A stretch of DNA of 64,000 nucleotides from an uncultured Rhodospirillaceae bacterium (GTDB lineage Bacteria; Pseudomonadota; Alphaproteobacteria; Reyranellales; Reyranellaceae), in the NCBI GenBank assembly GCA_945952105.1, contig CAMFGZ010000001.1, positions 248,001 to 312,000 on the forward strand, written 5' to 3'. The notes under the pieces were generated by a model that saw nothing but the letters and a program-made list of their open reading frames with translations, was not told the origin of the DNA and made no database searches. Of this stretch, positions 34,161 to 43,351 are shown in pieces. Within the stretch, counting starts at the first letter, position 1. Every line of letters begins with the position of its first letter. A program made the translations under genes and the position numbers.

Positions 34161-35273
34161 TTATTCGCGGGGCCCGTAGGCGCCGGGCGTCACACCGCCA
34201 TATTCGTGGCTGACGCGTCCGTTCCAGCCGTAGCCGACATAGCCGCCAGCGGCGTCATAAAGATAGTCGAAGCCTTCGAGGAACATCCGGCCGGTGTTCA
34301 CGAAGACGGTGGGATCGCGCACCACGACGACACGCTCGGGATGGAGCGGATTGCCGCGGCGGCCGGTGCGGAATTCGTAGAAGGCGGGCTGCGGACGCTG
34401 GCGGTCCGGCATGAGGAGTTCGATACGCGTGTCCTCGGGAACCCCCCGCCCGCGCTGAAGGCCCGAACCCGCGGGCGGCGAGAGAAACATGTAGTCGATG
34501 CCCGTATCCATCAGCATTGTCCCGCGGCCCGACACGCCATTGACCGAAACCGTCATGGGCGCGCCGTTCCAGTCGGGAACCCCCGGCGGATGAGCCTTGG
34601 GTGTCAGTTTCACGAACGCCATGTGGCGGGTGAGGGCGGGGGTCATGCCGAGATGTACGCCGGTGCGGGTGATGACATAGCCCGGGCGCACCGAGCTGAC
34701 CGGCCGTCCGGAGGCGAGCGACACGAGGCTCACGAAGGGATTCTTGGGCGAGGTGTTGTCGGCGGTCGCCTGCGCCGCCCCCCGGTCGAAGCCGATGCCC
34801 ATGAAGCCGACATTGCGCGGATCCGATTCCGGCCGGCAGTCGCGCGCATGTTCGAGGCAGGTGATCTCCTTGACGCGCAGCACCTGCACGCGCGCGGTCG
34901 CGACGGGGGTATGGGCGTCGCGGCGGATGACGACGTCCGTCATCCAGTGCTCTCCGGTGAGCACGCGACCGCTGCTGTTATAGACAAGCCGGCCCGGCCC
35001 CTGCGAAACGTCGTTCGGACCGGGCGTGAAGTGCTCGGCAGACACGACGATACCGGTCGAGCCGGTATCCATGCCGAACCAGCGCGGCCGGCTGCCGTTG
35101 AGGCTGAGCCAGATCTGCGGCACGTGCGACATGGAGATGTGGCCGTTGGCAAAAGGAATCTCGATTGCCTCGAGCCCTTCGTAGGCCCGCCAGAGCTCCT
35201 GGGCGCGGGCGCCGGCCAGCGTCGACAGGCAGAGCGCGAGGGTCGCGGCAACGATCTTCAGCGGGCGCAGCAT
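34161..35273 (-). CDS. Secreted pepsin-like aspartic protease candidate
   Basis: A 370-residue exported protein with signal peptide LKIVAATLALCLSTLAGARA. It has two aspartic-protease motifs: MDTGSTG with Asp69, and LMDTGID with Asp256. Their spacing, 187 residues, is close to the 183 of pepsin (Asp32 and Asp215). Supporting landmarks are FMGIGF at residues 157-162 and a C-terminal glycine-rich strand region. That favours a bilobal A1-type fold over a retropepsin. Bacterial pepsin homologues are known but rare. Cysteines are few. A loss of activity is possible because the wider context diverges. Function unknown; its 5' neighbour is another secreted protein. Confidence 0.6.
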   Translation of the reverse strand: MLRPLKIVAATLALCLSTLAGARAQELWRAYEGLEAIEIPFANGHISMSHVPQIWLSLNGSRPRWFGMDTGSTGIVVSAEHFTPGPNDVSQGPGRLVYNSSGRVLTGEHWMTDVVIRRDAHTPVATARVQVLRVKEITCLEHARDCRPESDPRNVGFMGIGFDRGAAQATADNTSPKNPFVSLVSLASGRPVSSVRPGYVITRTGVHLGMTPALTRHMAFVKLTPKAHPPGVPDWNGAPMTVSVNGVSGRGTMLMDTGIDYMFLSPPAGSGLQRGRGVPEDTRIELLMPDRQRPQPAFYEFRTGRRGNPLHPERVVVVRDPTVFVNTGRMFLEGFDYLYDAAGGYVGYGWNGRVSHEYGGVTPGAYGPRE

Positions 35274-35298
35274 GAGGATTCTTTCTTCGTCAAGATCG

Positions 35299-36177
35299 TC
35301 ATTCGGGCAGGTCGAAGTCCCGTCCATCCGATTTGATGCCGGCCTTTGCGAACCAGTCGGGGCCGAGCAGGCTGATCGGCTTGCCGGTGCATTTCAGGTT
35401 GGCGACCTGCGTGCCGTCACGCTCAACGGCAACACCGGCTTTCTCCTGCGGCTGGCCGCGCGGGCCCCAGTTGCCGATGCCGGTATAGACGACGAAGCCG
35501 ACCGACTTCGTGGAGACGCGCAGCCACGCGCCGCCGCCGCCGGAAAAGGCAAGCGTATCGCCGTTGGCCGCCTGCGGCGGCACGAGTTGGGCAGCCGGGA
35601 GGGTGAGGTCGAGCGCCTTCGCATCGGGATTGCCCGTGCGGTACTGCAGGTAGCCCCGGTTCGGCGCGGCGTCCTTCGACGCACACACCGAGACGAGCTT
35701 GTTCGGGTTGGTGTAGCAGGAGAAGACGACGGTCTCGGCCGGAGTACAGAAGGATGCCGGCTTCGTGGCCTGCGCAGCTGGGGCAGGGGCCGCTGGCGCG
35801 GGCGGTGGCGGCGGCGTGGTCCCGATGGTCGTCGGCTTGACCGCGACGACCAGGACGACCAGGTCGCTCTTCTTGCAGTCAGGGTCTCCCTGGCACGACG
35901 GAGACTGAACGCGGGTCGCCTTGTAGGTCAGCGCGAGGCGTTTGCCCTTCAGAGACTTCTCCTGGGCGCACAGATCGAAATCAGCAGGCTCTCTGAAGGG
36001 CCGGCCGCGATCGTCCTCGAACCTGATGAGGCAAAACGTGTCACCATTCTCGAATGACACAGGGATGCCGAACGCATGCTTTGTCATGCCGCCGACCGAG
36101 ACCGTGTCCTGTGCGATGGCCGGACAATTCAGGAGCAGAGCGGTTGCGACGGCACTTGAAAGGGAGAGGGTACGCAC
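35299..36177 (-). CDS. Secreted hypothetical protein with Cys-rich domains
   Basis: A 292-residue exported protein of unknown function. After the signal peptide (TLSLSSAVATALLLNCPAIA) comes a ~110-residue domain with NGDTFCLIRFEDD and SCQGDPDCKKS, then a Pro/Ala linker (PPPPPAPAAPAPAAQ), then a ~150-residue domain with cysteines at FCTPAETVVFSCYTNPNK and VCASKD. The second half resembles small extracellular beta domains. The start is a GTG at 36177 chosen from the signal peptide. It lies 25 bp upstream of the pepsin-like gene on the same strand, so they may be co-expressed. Confidence 0.7.
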   Translation of the reverse strand: MRTLSLSSAVATALLLNCPAIAQDTVSVGGMTKHAFGIPVSFENGDTFCLIRFEDDRGRPFREPADFDLCAQEKSLKGKRLALTYKATRVQSPSCQGDPDCKKSDLVVLVVAVKPTTIGTTPPPPPAPAAPAPAAQATKPASFCTPAETVVFSCYTNPNKLVSVCASKDAAPNRGYLQYRTGNPDAKALDLTLPAAQLVPPQAANGDTLAFSGGGGAWLRVSTKSVGFVVYTGIGNWGPRGQPQEKAGVAVERDGTQVANLKCTGKPISLLGPDWFAKAGIKSDGRDFDLPE

Positions 36178-36415
36178 GACGGGCTCCGGGGCTGAGGCGG
36201 ATGCGCCAATTCTTAGACGACACGCGCATAAAAGTCGCGTCAACAATGCAAAAGACCCGCTCCAGCACATGCCGGGCGGGCCTTCAGGAGTTCGCCGGTA
36301 CATCCGCGGCTCAACTCTTGTGCGGTATAAACGGCATGCACTGCAAATGGTTGCTTCGAACGGCTGAGTCACAAGATAGACGCAACTATTGCAGAGCAAC
36401 TATCGTTGACCCTGC

Positions 36416-36766
36416 ATGAGCGACAGCCCGACCCTCGAAGAGATCAGCCCTTATCTGGTTCTGGGCCAAGCCGACGATTCCGGGCAGCCGATCGTCGAAA
36501 CGGCACGCGCGCTGCACGACCTCATCGTGACGTTCCCGCCACAGGGCCATTATTCGGTGCGGACGGTAGAGGACGAGTGCGGCCCGGCGATCCACTGTGC
36601 CTTCGAACGCAAGGGCGACGCCGACAGATTGGCCTTGGCGGTGGGCGCTATCGAAATCGCCCGCTACGAGAACTATCGCAGCGAGCGGGCTTTCTTCCTG
36701 GATGAGAAGGCAACGCGCACGATCCGCCGGATGCTGGAGCGCCGGCGGGCGATGGCTTCCGCCTAG
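36416..36766 (+). CDS. Hypothetical protein
   Basis: A 116-residue soluble protein, MSDSPTLEEISPYLVLG onward, with a beta-rich middle and a C-terminal helix rich in Arg (TIRRMLERRRAMASA). No domain recognised. Its stop codon shares the CTAG palindrome with the stop of the convergent small gene. The 238 bp upstream (36178-36415) is AT-richer than the rest and is probably the divergent control region for this gene and the secreted protein at 36177. Confidence 0.55.
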   Translation: MSDSPTLEEISPYLVLGQADDSGQPIVETARALHDLIVTFPPQGHYSVRTVEDECGPAIHCAFERKGDADRLALAVGAIEIARYENYRSERAFFLDEKATRTIRRMLERRRAMASA

Positions 36767-37026
36767 AGAATTCCAAACAGGCGCGCAACCCGCTGGACCG
36801 CCCCCCACGCCGGATCCAGCGTGGCAAAGGTCCGCGCCATCTCGTTGGCATCTTTCAGCAGTGCCTTCAGCTTGACGTCGCTCGGTTCGTCCTTCTCGGC
36901 TTCAAGACGCGCCTCCTCGAAGAGGGCGCGCAGTTCGCGCATCTCCTCAGTGTAGTCGGCATCGATCGCCTTCACCGAATCGGCAAGGGCGCTGGCGAGG
37001 GTCGGGTCGTTCGCTTTGTCGGTCAT
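36763..37026 (-). CDS. Small helical hypothetical protein
   Basis: An 87-residue soluble protein, mostly charged helix (EEMRELRALFEEARLEAEKD), ending QRVARLFGIL. No known domain. It starts at ATG 37026, 5 bp from the hydroxylase large-subunit stop on the same strand, so it may be the last gene of that transcript. The stop overlaps the convergent gene in CTAG at 36763-36766. Confidence 0.6.
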   Translation of the reverse strand: MTDKANDPTLASALADSVKAIDADYTEEMRELRALFEEARLEAEKDEPSDVKLKALLKDANEMARTFATLDPAWGAVQRVARLFGIL

Positions 37027-37031
37027 ACTCT

Positions 37032-39374
37032 CTACGCTGCTTTCCTGGCTCGATGGGCCTCGATGGCGGCCCACAGGGACGATGCGGTGACGGGCATGTC
37101 GATATGCTTCAGCCCGGTATGCGGATGGATCGCGTCTACGATGGCGTTGATGACCGACGGCGGCGCGCCGATCGCTCCGGCCTCGCCGGCGCCCTTCACG
37201 CCCAGGGGATTGGTCGTGCACAGGCTGTTGTGCATGTCGAACTTCACATGCGGCACCACGTCTGCTCGAGGCAGGGCATAGTCCATGAAGGAACCGCTCA
37301 TGAGCTGGCCCGAATCGTGATCGTATATGGTCTTTTCGGTCAGCGCCTGGCCGACACCCTGGCCCACGCCGCCATGGACCTGGCCTTGCAACAGCAGCGG
37401 ATTAAGCGCGGTGCCGAAATCGTCCATGATCGAGTAGTTCAGGATTTCGAGTGTTCCCGTGTCGGGATCGATCTCGAGTTCGCAGACATGGCAGCCATTG
37501 GGGAAGGTCGCCGCCTGCGGCGTACGCGTGAACGCGTCGTCGAGGCCGGGCTTGCCGCCCTCCGGCACATGCTTGGGATCCTTGGCCGCGCGCGCCACGT
37601 CGAACAGGCTCATAGTGCGGTCGGTGCCGACGATGCGGAAGGTGGCATCGGCATATTCGATATCACCGGCCGCCGCTTCCATCGCCGATGCGGCGACCAG
37701 CTTGCCCTTCTCAATGATGTTGTCGCTGACGCCCAGCACGGCGGCACCCGCGACCGGGATCGAGCGGCTGCCGCCGGTCATGCCCTCGGGCGTGAAGTCG
37801 GAATCGCCTTGCACGATGCGGATGCGGTCGGCGTCGACGCCTAGCCGCGCCGACATGATCTGGGTGAAGGCCGTCTCATGGCCTTGGCCGTTGGTCTGCA
37901 CGCCCACGAACACGGTGATCGTGTCATCGTCGTTGAACTTCGCGATGGCACTTTCCGGTGCGCCGCCCGAGCATTTCTCGACATAGGTGGCCATGCCGAT
38001 GCCGCGCCACTTGCCCTTGGCCAGCGAGGCTGCGCGGCGGGCGGGGAAACCATTCCAGTCGGCCTTCTCCATGCCTTTCAGCATGACGTTGTCGAAATCG
38101 CCGGAATCGAAGGTGTCGCCCAGCGCGGTGTTCCACGGTATCTGGTCGGGCTTCACGAGGTTGCGCTTGCGGATCTCGGCCGGACCGAGGCCGGTCTCGC
38201 GGCCGATATGGTCGACGAAGCGTTCCAGCAGATAGGCCGCTTCCGGACGGCCGGCGCCGCGATAGGCGTCGGTGGGCACGGTATTGGTCATGACGCCCTT
38301 CACGTTCACGTAGATCGCAGGCGTCTGGTAGAGGCCGGCCAGCATGCCGCTGCCCGCCATGGTCGGGATGAATGCGCCGAAATGGCTGAGATAGGCGCCG
38401 AGCGCGGCATGGGTTGTGACGCGCAGGGCAAGGAACTTGCAATCCTTGTCGAGCGCCATCTCCGCCAGCGAGACATGATCGCGGCCCTGCACGTCGGAGA
38501 GGAAGGCCTCCTGGCGATCGGGGATCCACTTCACGGTACGCTTCAGCTCGCGGCTGGCCCAAACGACCAGTGGATATTCCGGGTGGACGAAGATCTTCAT
38601 GCCGAACCCGCCGCCCACGTCGCCGGTTCGGACGCGCAGCTTGGATTGGCCGATCTTCAGGATCATGTCGGCGACCACCGGGCGGATGACGCTGACGCCC
38701 TGCGAGGACACCCAGAGCGTCGAGCGGTCGTCGGCCGGGTCGTACTCGCAGATGGCGCCGCGCGGCTCCATCGAGTTCACGACCAGGCGGTTGTTGACGA
38801 TCTCCAGCTTCACGACCCGGTCGGCCTTGGCGAAGGCCGCTTCGGTGCGTGCGCGGTCGCCCATCTCCCAGTCGAACACCAGGTTGCCCGCGATATGGTC
38901 ATGGACCAGCGGCGCGCCCGGCTGGGCGGACTCGAAGGTGCCGACCGTGTGCGGGCGCGGAGCGTAGTCGATCTCGATGAGTTCGGAGGCATCCTTCGCC
39001 TGCTCCAGCGTCTCGGCGACGACGAGCGCCACCGGGTCGCCGACGTGACGTACACGGTCGAGGGCGAGCATCGGCCGGGGGGTCTCGCCGCGCGGAGTAC
39101 AGTCGCGGTTGGTTACAGGCACGAGGCAGGGAAGATCGCCATATCCCGCCTTCTTCACGTCCTCGCCGGTCAGGACGAGAAGTACACCAGGGGCCTTCCC
39201 TGCCGCGATTGTGTCGATGCTCTTGATGTCGGCATGGGCATGTGGCGAGCGCAGCACGTACGCGCGGGCTGCCGGCGCAGAGAGCTTGGTGTCGTCCGTA
39301 TAGCGACCGCCGCCGGTGAGAAGTCTCGGGTCCTCGACCCGGCGGACCGACTGACCAATGCCGAACTTCGCCAT
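37032..39374 (-). CDS. Xanthine dehydrogenase-family molybdopterin-binding large subunit
   Basis: A 780-residue molybdenum hydroxylase large subunit (CoxL/aldehyde oxidase type). The N-terminal GQSVRRVEDPRLLTGGGRYTDD is standard. The active-site loop is AYRGAGRPEA, the form II signature, not the CO-oxidising AYRCSFR, so it is not a CO dehydrogenase. Catalytic Glu lies in GVKGAGEAGAIG near the end. The ATG at 39374 has GGAGGA six bases away. The FAD and [2Fe-2S] subunits normally next to it are not in the flanks, so it either borrows them or acts with distant genes. Substrate unknown. Confidence 0.88.
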   Translation of the reverse strand: MAKFGIGQSVRRVEDPRLLTGGGRYTDDTKLSAPAARAYVLRSPHAHADIKSIDTIAAGKAPGVLLVLTGEDVKKAGYGDLPCLVPVTNRDCTPRGETPRPMLALDRVRHVGDPVALVVAETLEQAKDASELIEIDYAPRPHTVGTFESAQPGAPLVHDHIAGNLVFDWEMGDRARTEAAFAKADRVVKLEIVNNRLVVNSMEPRGAICEYDPADDRSTLWVSSQGVSVIRPVVADMILKIGQSKLRVRTGDVGGGFGMKIFVHPEYPLVVWASRELKRTVKWIPDRQEAFLSDVQGRDHVSLAEMALDKDCKFLALRVTTHAALGAYLSHFGAFIPTMAGSGMLAGLYQTPAIYVNVKGVMTNTVPTDAYRGAGRPEAAYLLERFVDHIGRETGLGPAEIRKRNLVKPDQIPWNTALGDTFDSGDFDNVMLKGMEKADWNGFPARRAASLAKGKWRGIGMATYVEKCSGGAPESAIAKFNDDDTITVFVGVQTNGQGHETAFTQIMSARLGVDADRIRIVQGDSDFTPEGMTGGSRSIPVAGAAVLGVSDNIIEKGKLVAASAMEAAAGDIEYADATFRIVGTDRTMSLFDVARAAKDPKHVPEGGKPGLDDAFTRTPQAATFPNGCHVCELEIDPDTGTLEILNYSIMDDFGTALNPLLLQGQVHGGVGQGVGQALTEKTIYDHDSGQLMSGSFMDYALPRADVVPHVKFDMHNSLCTTNPLGVKGAGEAGAIGAPPSVINAIVDAIHPHTGLKHIDMPVTASSLWAAIEAHRARKAA

Positions 39375-39422
39375 CAAATTCCTCCGTGTTGTCCGGAGGT
39401 TAGCCCGCCGAAGGTGCGCTCG

Positions 39423-39599
39423 CTACAGGATCGTCCAGACGAATCCCGCCATGACGACAAGCAGGCCTGCGCCCAGTCCGAGCCAGGTTCCTGCGGTGGG
39501 AACGCGGATTTCCGGCTGACAGAGCGTCGGTTCGGGCGACTCTTCGAGGTTCTTGAAGCCCTGTGCCACGGCAAACCTCACTGACTGCGATTTCGTCAT
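39423..39599 (-). CDS. Small single-pass membrane protein
   Basis: A 58-residue protein with a soluble N-terminus (KSQSVRFAVAQGFKNLEE) and one C-terminal membrane segment (GTWLGLGAGLLVVMAGFV). Unknown function. The start at 39599 is divergent from the kinase start at 39658, leaving 58 bp for control elements. A short ORF with a modest ribosome site, so the call is tentative. Confidence 0.45.
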   Translation of the reverse strand: MTKSQSVRFAVAQGFKNLEESPEPTLCQPEIRVPTAGTWLGLGAGLLVVMAGFVWTIL

Positions 39600-39657
39600 T
39601 CCGCTGCCCGAGGAACGCCCGCGCCTGCTGGACGTTGCTTTCGGGGGCAGGAGTGAA

Positions 39658-41502
39658 ATGCATATCGAGGACCAGGACACCGGACGGAAAACCGCAGGCT
39701 CGGACTGTCCCGTCGCCGCGCCCGAGGCAGTCGTGGATTACGTGGCGCTCGCGCCGGGCAGGACAGTCGGTCGCTATGAAGTCCTCGAGGTGCTGGGGCA
39801 GGGAGGCTTCGGCATCACCTATCGCGTGCGCGATACCCAACTCGACCGCGAAGTCGCGCTGAAGGAATACCTGCCGCCCGCCCTTGCAATCCGCCAGGAC
39901 GGCGCTTCCGTCCTGCCTCGCTCGACCGAAGCCGCCGAGGACTTCGCCTGGGGTCGCGACCGCTTCGTGGCCGAAGGCCGCACGCTGGCCAACCTGCACG
40001 ACGCGCCCGCGATCGTGAAGGTGTTCGACTTCATCGAAGCCAATGGCACCTCCTACATGGTGATGGAGCTGGTGCGCGGCGGCACGCTGGAGGACAGGGT
40101 CAAGGAGAAGGGGCCCCTCCTGCCTCCCGAGATCGATACCTTCCTGCCACCGCTGATCGACGGACTGCAGTCCATCCATGCGACGGGCTATCTCCATCGC
40201 GACATCAAGCCGGGCAACGTCCTGATGAACGAGGCCGGCATGCCGACGTTGATCGACTTCGGCGCGGCGCGCCTGGCGATCGCCGGAAGATCATCGACCA
40301 TGACGGCGATCTTCACACCGGGCTACGCCGCGCCCGAGCAGTTCACCACGGGAAAGCAGGGACCCTGGACCGACATTTATGGTCTGGCGGCCAGTCTGCA
40401 CTATGCGATTACGGGTAAGGCACCGCCCAGCGCCTTCGACCGCCTGTTGGAGGACACGTACCAGCCGTTGGCGAGCCAGCAGATCATCGGCTACGCGCCG
40501 CAGTTGCTGGCGGGCATCGATGCCGGCCTCGCCGTGCGCTTCGACGAGCGGCCTCAGACCATTGCGGCGTGGCGCGCCTTGCTGGGCGGGGCGATGGTGG
40601 ACGCCAACGCGACGACGGTGATGCCGCAGCCGCTCGCGCCGCCTGTACCGACGACGCCTCCAACGCCGCCCACTCCTCCCTCACCCCCCAGCGCTCCGAC
40701 GGTTCTGGCGATTGCGCCGCGTTCTCGCTGGAAAACGCCTGCCATGGTCGCCGCCGTGCTGCTGATCGCGACGGCGGGTGGATACCATCTGCTGACGCGC
40801 CCCGACCAACCTCTTCCCGCCGCATCCGACACGACGTCGGCCGCGCCGCCCGCGGCCGTGGAACCCGCCGATCCTGCCATCGCGGCGCGTGAAGGCGAGG
40901 ACGCGCTCCAGCTCGTCAATGCCGACCGGCAGCGCATCCAGGCGGTGCTCACGTCGCTGGGGTACGACACCCGCGGCACCGACGGCACTTTCGGACAGCG
41001 TTCGCGGGAGATGATCGCGGCCTGGCAAAAGGCGAAGGGGCATCCCGCCACAGGCTATCTCACCGCGGCGCAGGTGCCGGCGCTGTTCCGCGAGGCGCCC
41101 CCCGTCGCGGCCGCCGCCGTCCGGCCGGGTGCTTCGGGCAATGCCTCCCAGAACACAATGTCGCCGACGCCACGCCAGGCCGGCCCGCACGACGGTGTCT
41201 ACGGTGGGGGCATGTCGACATCGGGTCTTGCCGAGACGCCGGGCGTCGTCACCGCCGAACTGAGTATCGCCGGCAGTCAGCTGATTGGACGCGTCACCCA
41301 ACCCGGATGCGGCGTCTCGGCCGTCTCGCTTGCCGTGTCGCCGGCCGGCGACATCTCCGGAAGCGGCCGAATCTACGAGGGCCAGGACTGCTCGATGGGG
41401 GGCTTCGTCGCGACCGGAAAGGCGGCGGGCGGCAAGTTGACGCTCGAATTGCGCACGACCGGCGGCTCGATGCGGGGCAGCCTGGGGCGGCGAGGCGGCT
41501 GA
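39658..41502 (+). CDS. Transmembrane Ser/Thr protein kinase with peptidoglycan-binding domain
   Basis: A 614-residue eukaryotic-type kinase. The glycine loop is VLGQGGFGITYR (residues 45-56), the catalytic loop HRDIKPGNV (180-188, Asp182), the metal-binding DFG lies at 200-202, and the APEQF motif near 225. A Pro-rich linker (PPTPPTPPSPP) leads to one membrane helix at about residues 361-379, then a periplasmic part with a peptidoglycan-binding type 1 domain (LTSLGYDTRGTDGTFGQRSR, about 415-475) and a C-terminal beta domain. The layout suggests cell-wall sensing. The start ATG 39658 follows GGCAGGAG. No phosphatase lies next to it. Confidence 0.88.
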   Translation: MHIEDQDTGRKTAGSDCPVAAPEAVVDYVALAPGRTVGRYEVLEVLGQGGFGITYRVRDTQLDREVALKEYLPPALAIRQDGASVLPRSTEAAEDFAWGRDRFVAEGRTLANLHDAPAIVKVFDFIEANGTSYMVMELVRGGTLEDRVKEKGPLLPPEIDTFLPPLIDGLQSIHATGYLHRDIKPGNVLMNEAGMPTLIDFGAARLAIAGRSSTMTAIFTPGYAAPEQFTTGKQGPWTDIYGLAASLHYAITGKAPPSAFDRLLEDTYQPLASQQIIGYAPQLLAGIDAGLAVRFDERPQTIAAWRALLGGAMVDANATTVMPQPLAPPVPTTPPTPPTPPSPPSAPTVLAIAPRSRWKTPAMVAAVLLIATAGGYHLLTRPDQPLPAASDTTSAAPPAAVEPADPAIAAREGEDALQLVNADRQRIQAVLTSLGYDTRGTDGTFGQRSREMIAAWQKAKGHPATGYLTAAQVPALFREAPPVAAAAVRPGASGNASQNTMSPTPRQAGPHDGVYGGGMSTSGLAETPGVVTAELSIAGSQLIGRVTQPGCGVSAVSLAVSPAGDISGSGRIYEGQDCSMGGFVATGKAAGGKLTLELRTTGGSMRGSLGRRGG

Positions 41503-41573
41503 AGTTCAGCCAGCGCGCAGGGAAATAGACGCGCCGCGTTGTCATTGTCCGTCCGCCATGGCAGAGGCTTGCC

Positions 41574-42635
41574 ATGACCATGAGCCGTTTCCTGAATGGC
41601 GCCGAGGCTTCGCGCCAGTATGGAGTCCTGGCCGGGCACTACGCCGCTTCCCTCCTGTGGGCCGATCCCCTCGCCGACGCCGCCGCGGAAGCGCTGCAGC
41701 CCTTTCGGGATGCCTGGTGGCCGATGGTCGTCCGGGCGCTCGATGCAGGTATCGACAGGATGTCCGACGCGCCGCCGGCGCTGGGCGCGCTCCTGGCGGC
41801 CTTGCCGCCTGAGCCGGCCCCAGATTTCTGGGCATCTATGGAAGCTGGTCGGGCCGCGATCGCGCGCACCGGGAATTCGGCTGCACTGATTGTGCAATGC
41901 GCTTCGCTGGTCGTCGCCAACTGGCTGCCGCCGGCAAAGCGAATCTCATCCCGACACCAGTCATCCCATCGGTTGGCTCAGACCGGCGACTGGTGGATCA
42001 AGCTTCACAAGCCGGGCAGCCTGCGCCGCGAGGCTGCAGGCTACAGGGCCACGCTCCAGCTTCGTCTCAGCAACGCCTTCCTGCGCCGCGATGGACGCGT
42101 TTCGGGCGAGTGGGATCGCCGCGCCCAGGGCGAGCCGGTCAACCAGTCGGACCTCTTTTTCCAGGTTTCGGCTTTCACCGCCATTGTGCTCGATGGCCTG
42201 TACCGGATGGGCTATCGCCTCACTCAGGCGGAAAAGGACGGCTATTATGCGTTCTGGCGGCATGCCGCCGCCGTGCTGGGCCTGAACAAGACGTGGCTCG
42301 AGATGATCGATGCCGAGCGGTGCGGGCAGTTCTGGAAAATGTGGCTGCTGGTCAATCCGCCGCCCGATGCGGAAACGAAGGCCCTTGCACAGCAGGCGGT
42401 CGACGAACTCGCCACGGCAGGGGGCGGCTTCGCTTTCTTCGATCGCGCCTTGCTGTCGGGCACGACGCACTGGCTGCTCGGCCGCGACGTGGCGCAGGGG
42501 CTGGGCATGACGAACGGGTCGATGACCTACCTGCTTCCGGCGCTCTATCCGCCTGTCGCGTTCCTGTCGCAGCGCCTGGGCGGAAGCCGCGAGCGTCGCC
42601 TGACGCGAACGATCGCGGCGCTGACCGGGTCGTAG
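41574..42635 (+). CDS. MpaB/rubber-oxygenase-like family protein
   Basis: A 353-residue helical protein of the MpaB/DUF2236 group, related to latex-clearing heme enzymes. The conserved stretch is YRATLQLRLSNAFLRRDGRV and then NQSDLFFQVSAFTAIVLDGLYRMGY. GLNKTWLEMIDAER follows. These likely bind heme or iron and oxidise hydrophobic compounds, but catalysis is unproven. A second in-frame ATG at 41580 is possible. Not linked to neighbours. Confidence 0.7.
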   Translation: MTMSRFLNGAEASRQYGVLAGHYAASLLWADPLADAAAEALQPFRDAWWPMVVRALDAGIDRMSDAPPALGALLAALPPEPAPDFWASMEAGRAAIARTGNSAALIVQCASLVVANWLPPAKRISSRHQSSHRLAQTGDWWIKLHKPGSLRREAAGYRATLQLRLSNAFLRRDGRVSGEWDRRAQGEPVNQSDLFFQVSAFTAIVLDGLYRMGYRLTQAEKDGYYAFWRHAAAVLGLNKTWLEMIDAERCGQFWKMWLLVNPPPDAETKALAQQAVDELATAGGGFAFFDRALLSGTTHWLLGRDVAQGLGMTNGSMTYLLPALYPPVAFLSQRLGGSRERRLTRTIAALTGS

Positions 42636-42659
42636 CCAGCGCCGCGCGCTTCCTTTCTC

Positions 42660-43244
42660 TTATTTCTTCGGCGTGATCGCCACGACCAATACCGACGTGT
42701 CGATGGCCGTCAGATTGTCCCCGGTCTTGACGCGCGGGAGCTGCGCACGGCCTTCCGCCGTCGCGGCGGTGTAGGTCTGAACCTCGCCGCCGTCCGGATT
42801 GACGACGGAGATGGTGCCGGCCGACGGGTTGACGCCCGTGACCCACCAGTTGGCGACGGTCTGCTCGGCCTTGGCGCCGGCGGCGCGGTTGCCCGACGAG
42901 GCGGCGGCGGTGACGCTGACGTCGCGGTCGCGCGGCGTCCTTGCGTTGGGCCCGGAGAGCACGAAGGTGAGCTTGTTCTCGAACGCCGCCGAGACGACGT
43001 CGCCGACCTTGCTGGTATCCATCTTCACACCGGGGCTGACGCTGGACGTCAGCGAACGGCCGGCTGGTCCCGTGAAGGTCACGGTACGCTTCGCCGGATC
43101 GATGGCGGTAATCGTCGCGTCGATCGAATAGGTGGTGACCGTGGAAATCCCGACGATCGGCTGGCCCTGCGCGAACGCAGCGCCGGCAGTGGTCGCGAGC
43201 GTACCGGCGAGGGCGGCGGTCATCAGGAATCGCTTGGTAAACAT
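42660..43244 (-). CDS. Secreted hypothetical protein with repeated beta domain
   Basis: A 194-residue exported protein with signal peptide KRFLMTAALAGTLATTAGAA ending near AFAQG. The mature part is beta-rich with two similar parts: SIDATITAIDPAKRTVTFTG and later NPSAGTISVVNPDGGEVQ. They resemble small OB-like or copper-binding-type domains found in periplasmic proteins of unknown role. Good ribosome site (GGAGGAG) before ATG 43244. Confidence 0.65.
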   Translation of the reverse strand: MFTKRFLMTAALAGTLATTAGAAFAQGQPIVGISTVTTYSIDATITAIDPAKRTVTFTGPAGRSLTSSVSPGVKMDTSKVGDVVSAAFENKLTFVLSGPNARTPRDRDVSVTAAASSGNRAAGAKAEQTVANWWVTGVNPSAGTISVVNPDGGEVQTYTAATAEGRAQLPRVKTGDNLTAIDTSVLVVAITPKK

Positions 43245-43351
43245 CAGTCTCTCTCCTCCGTTGTGCAATTACGCTAGCATGAGGTTTGGCGGATTTTCCA
43301 TCGCCGGCCTGTTACGTTGGCATTGAATATGTTCAATCTTCGAGCCGCCGC

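Noticed and set aside
37032..39374. Carbon monoxide dehydrogenase assignment for the molybdenum large subunit
   Set aside because: The active loop reads AYRGAGRPEA, not the CO-specific AYRCSFR.
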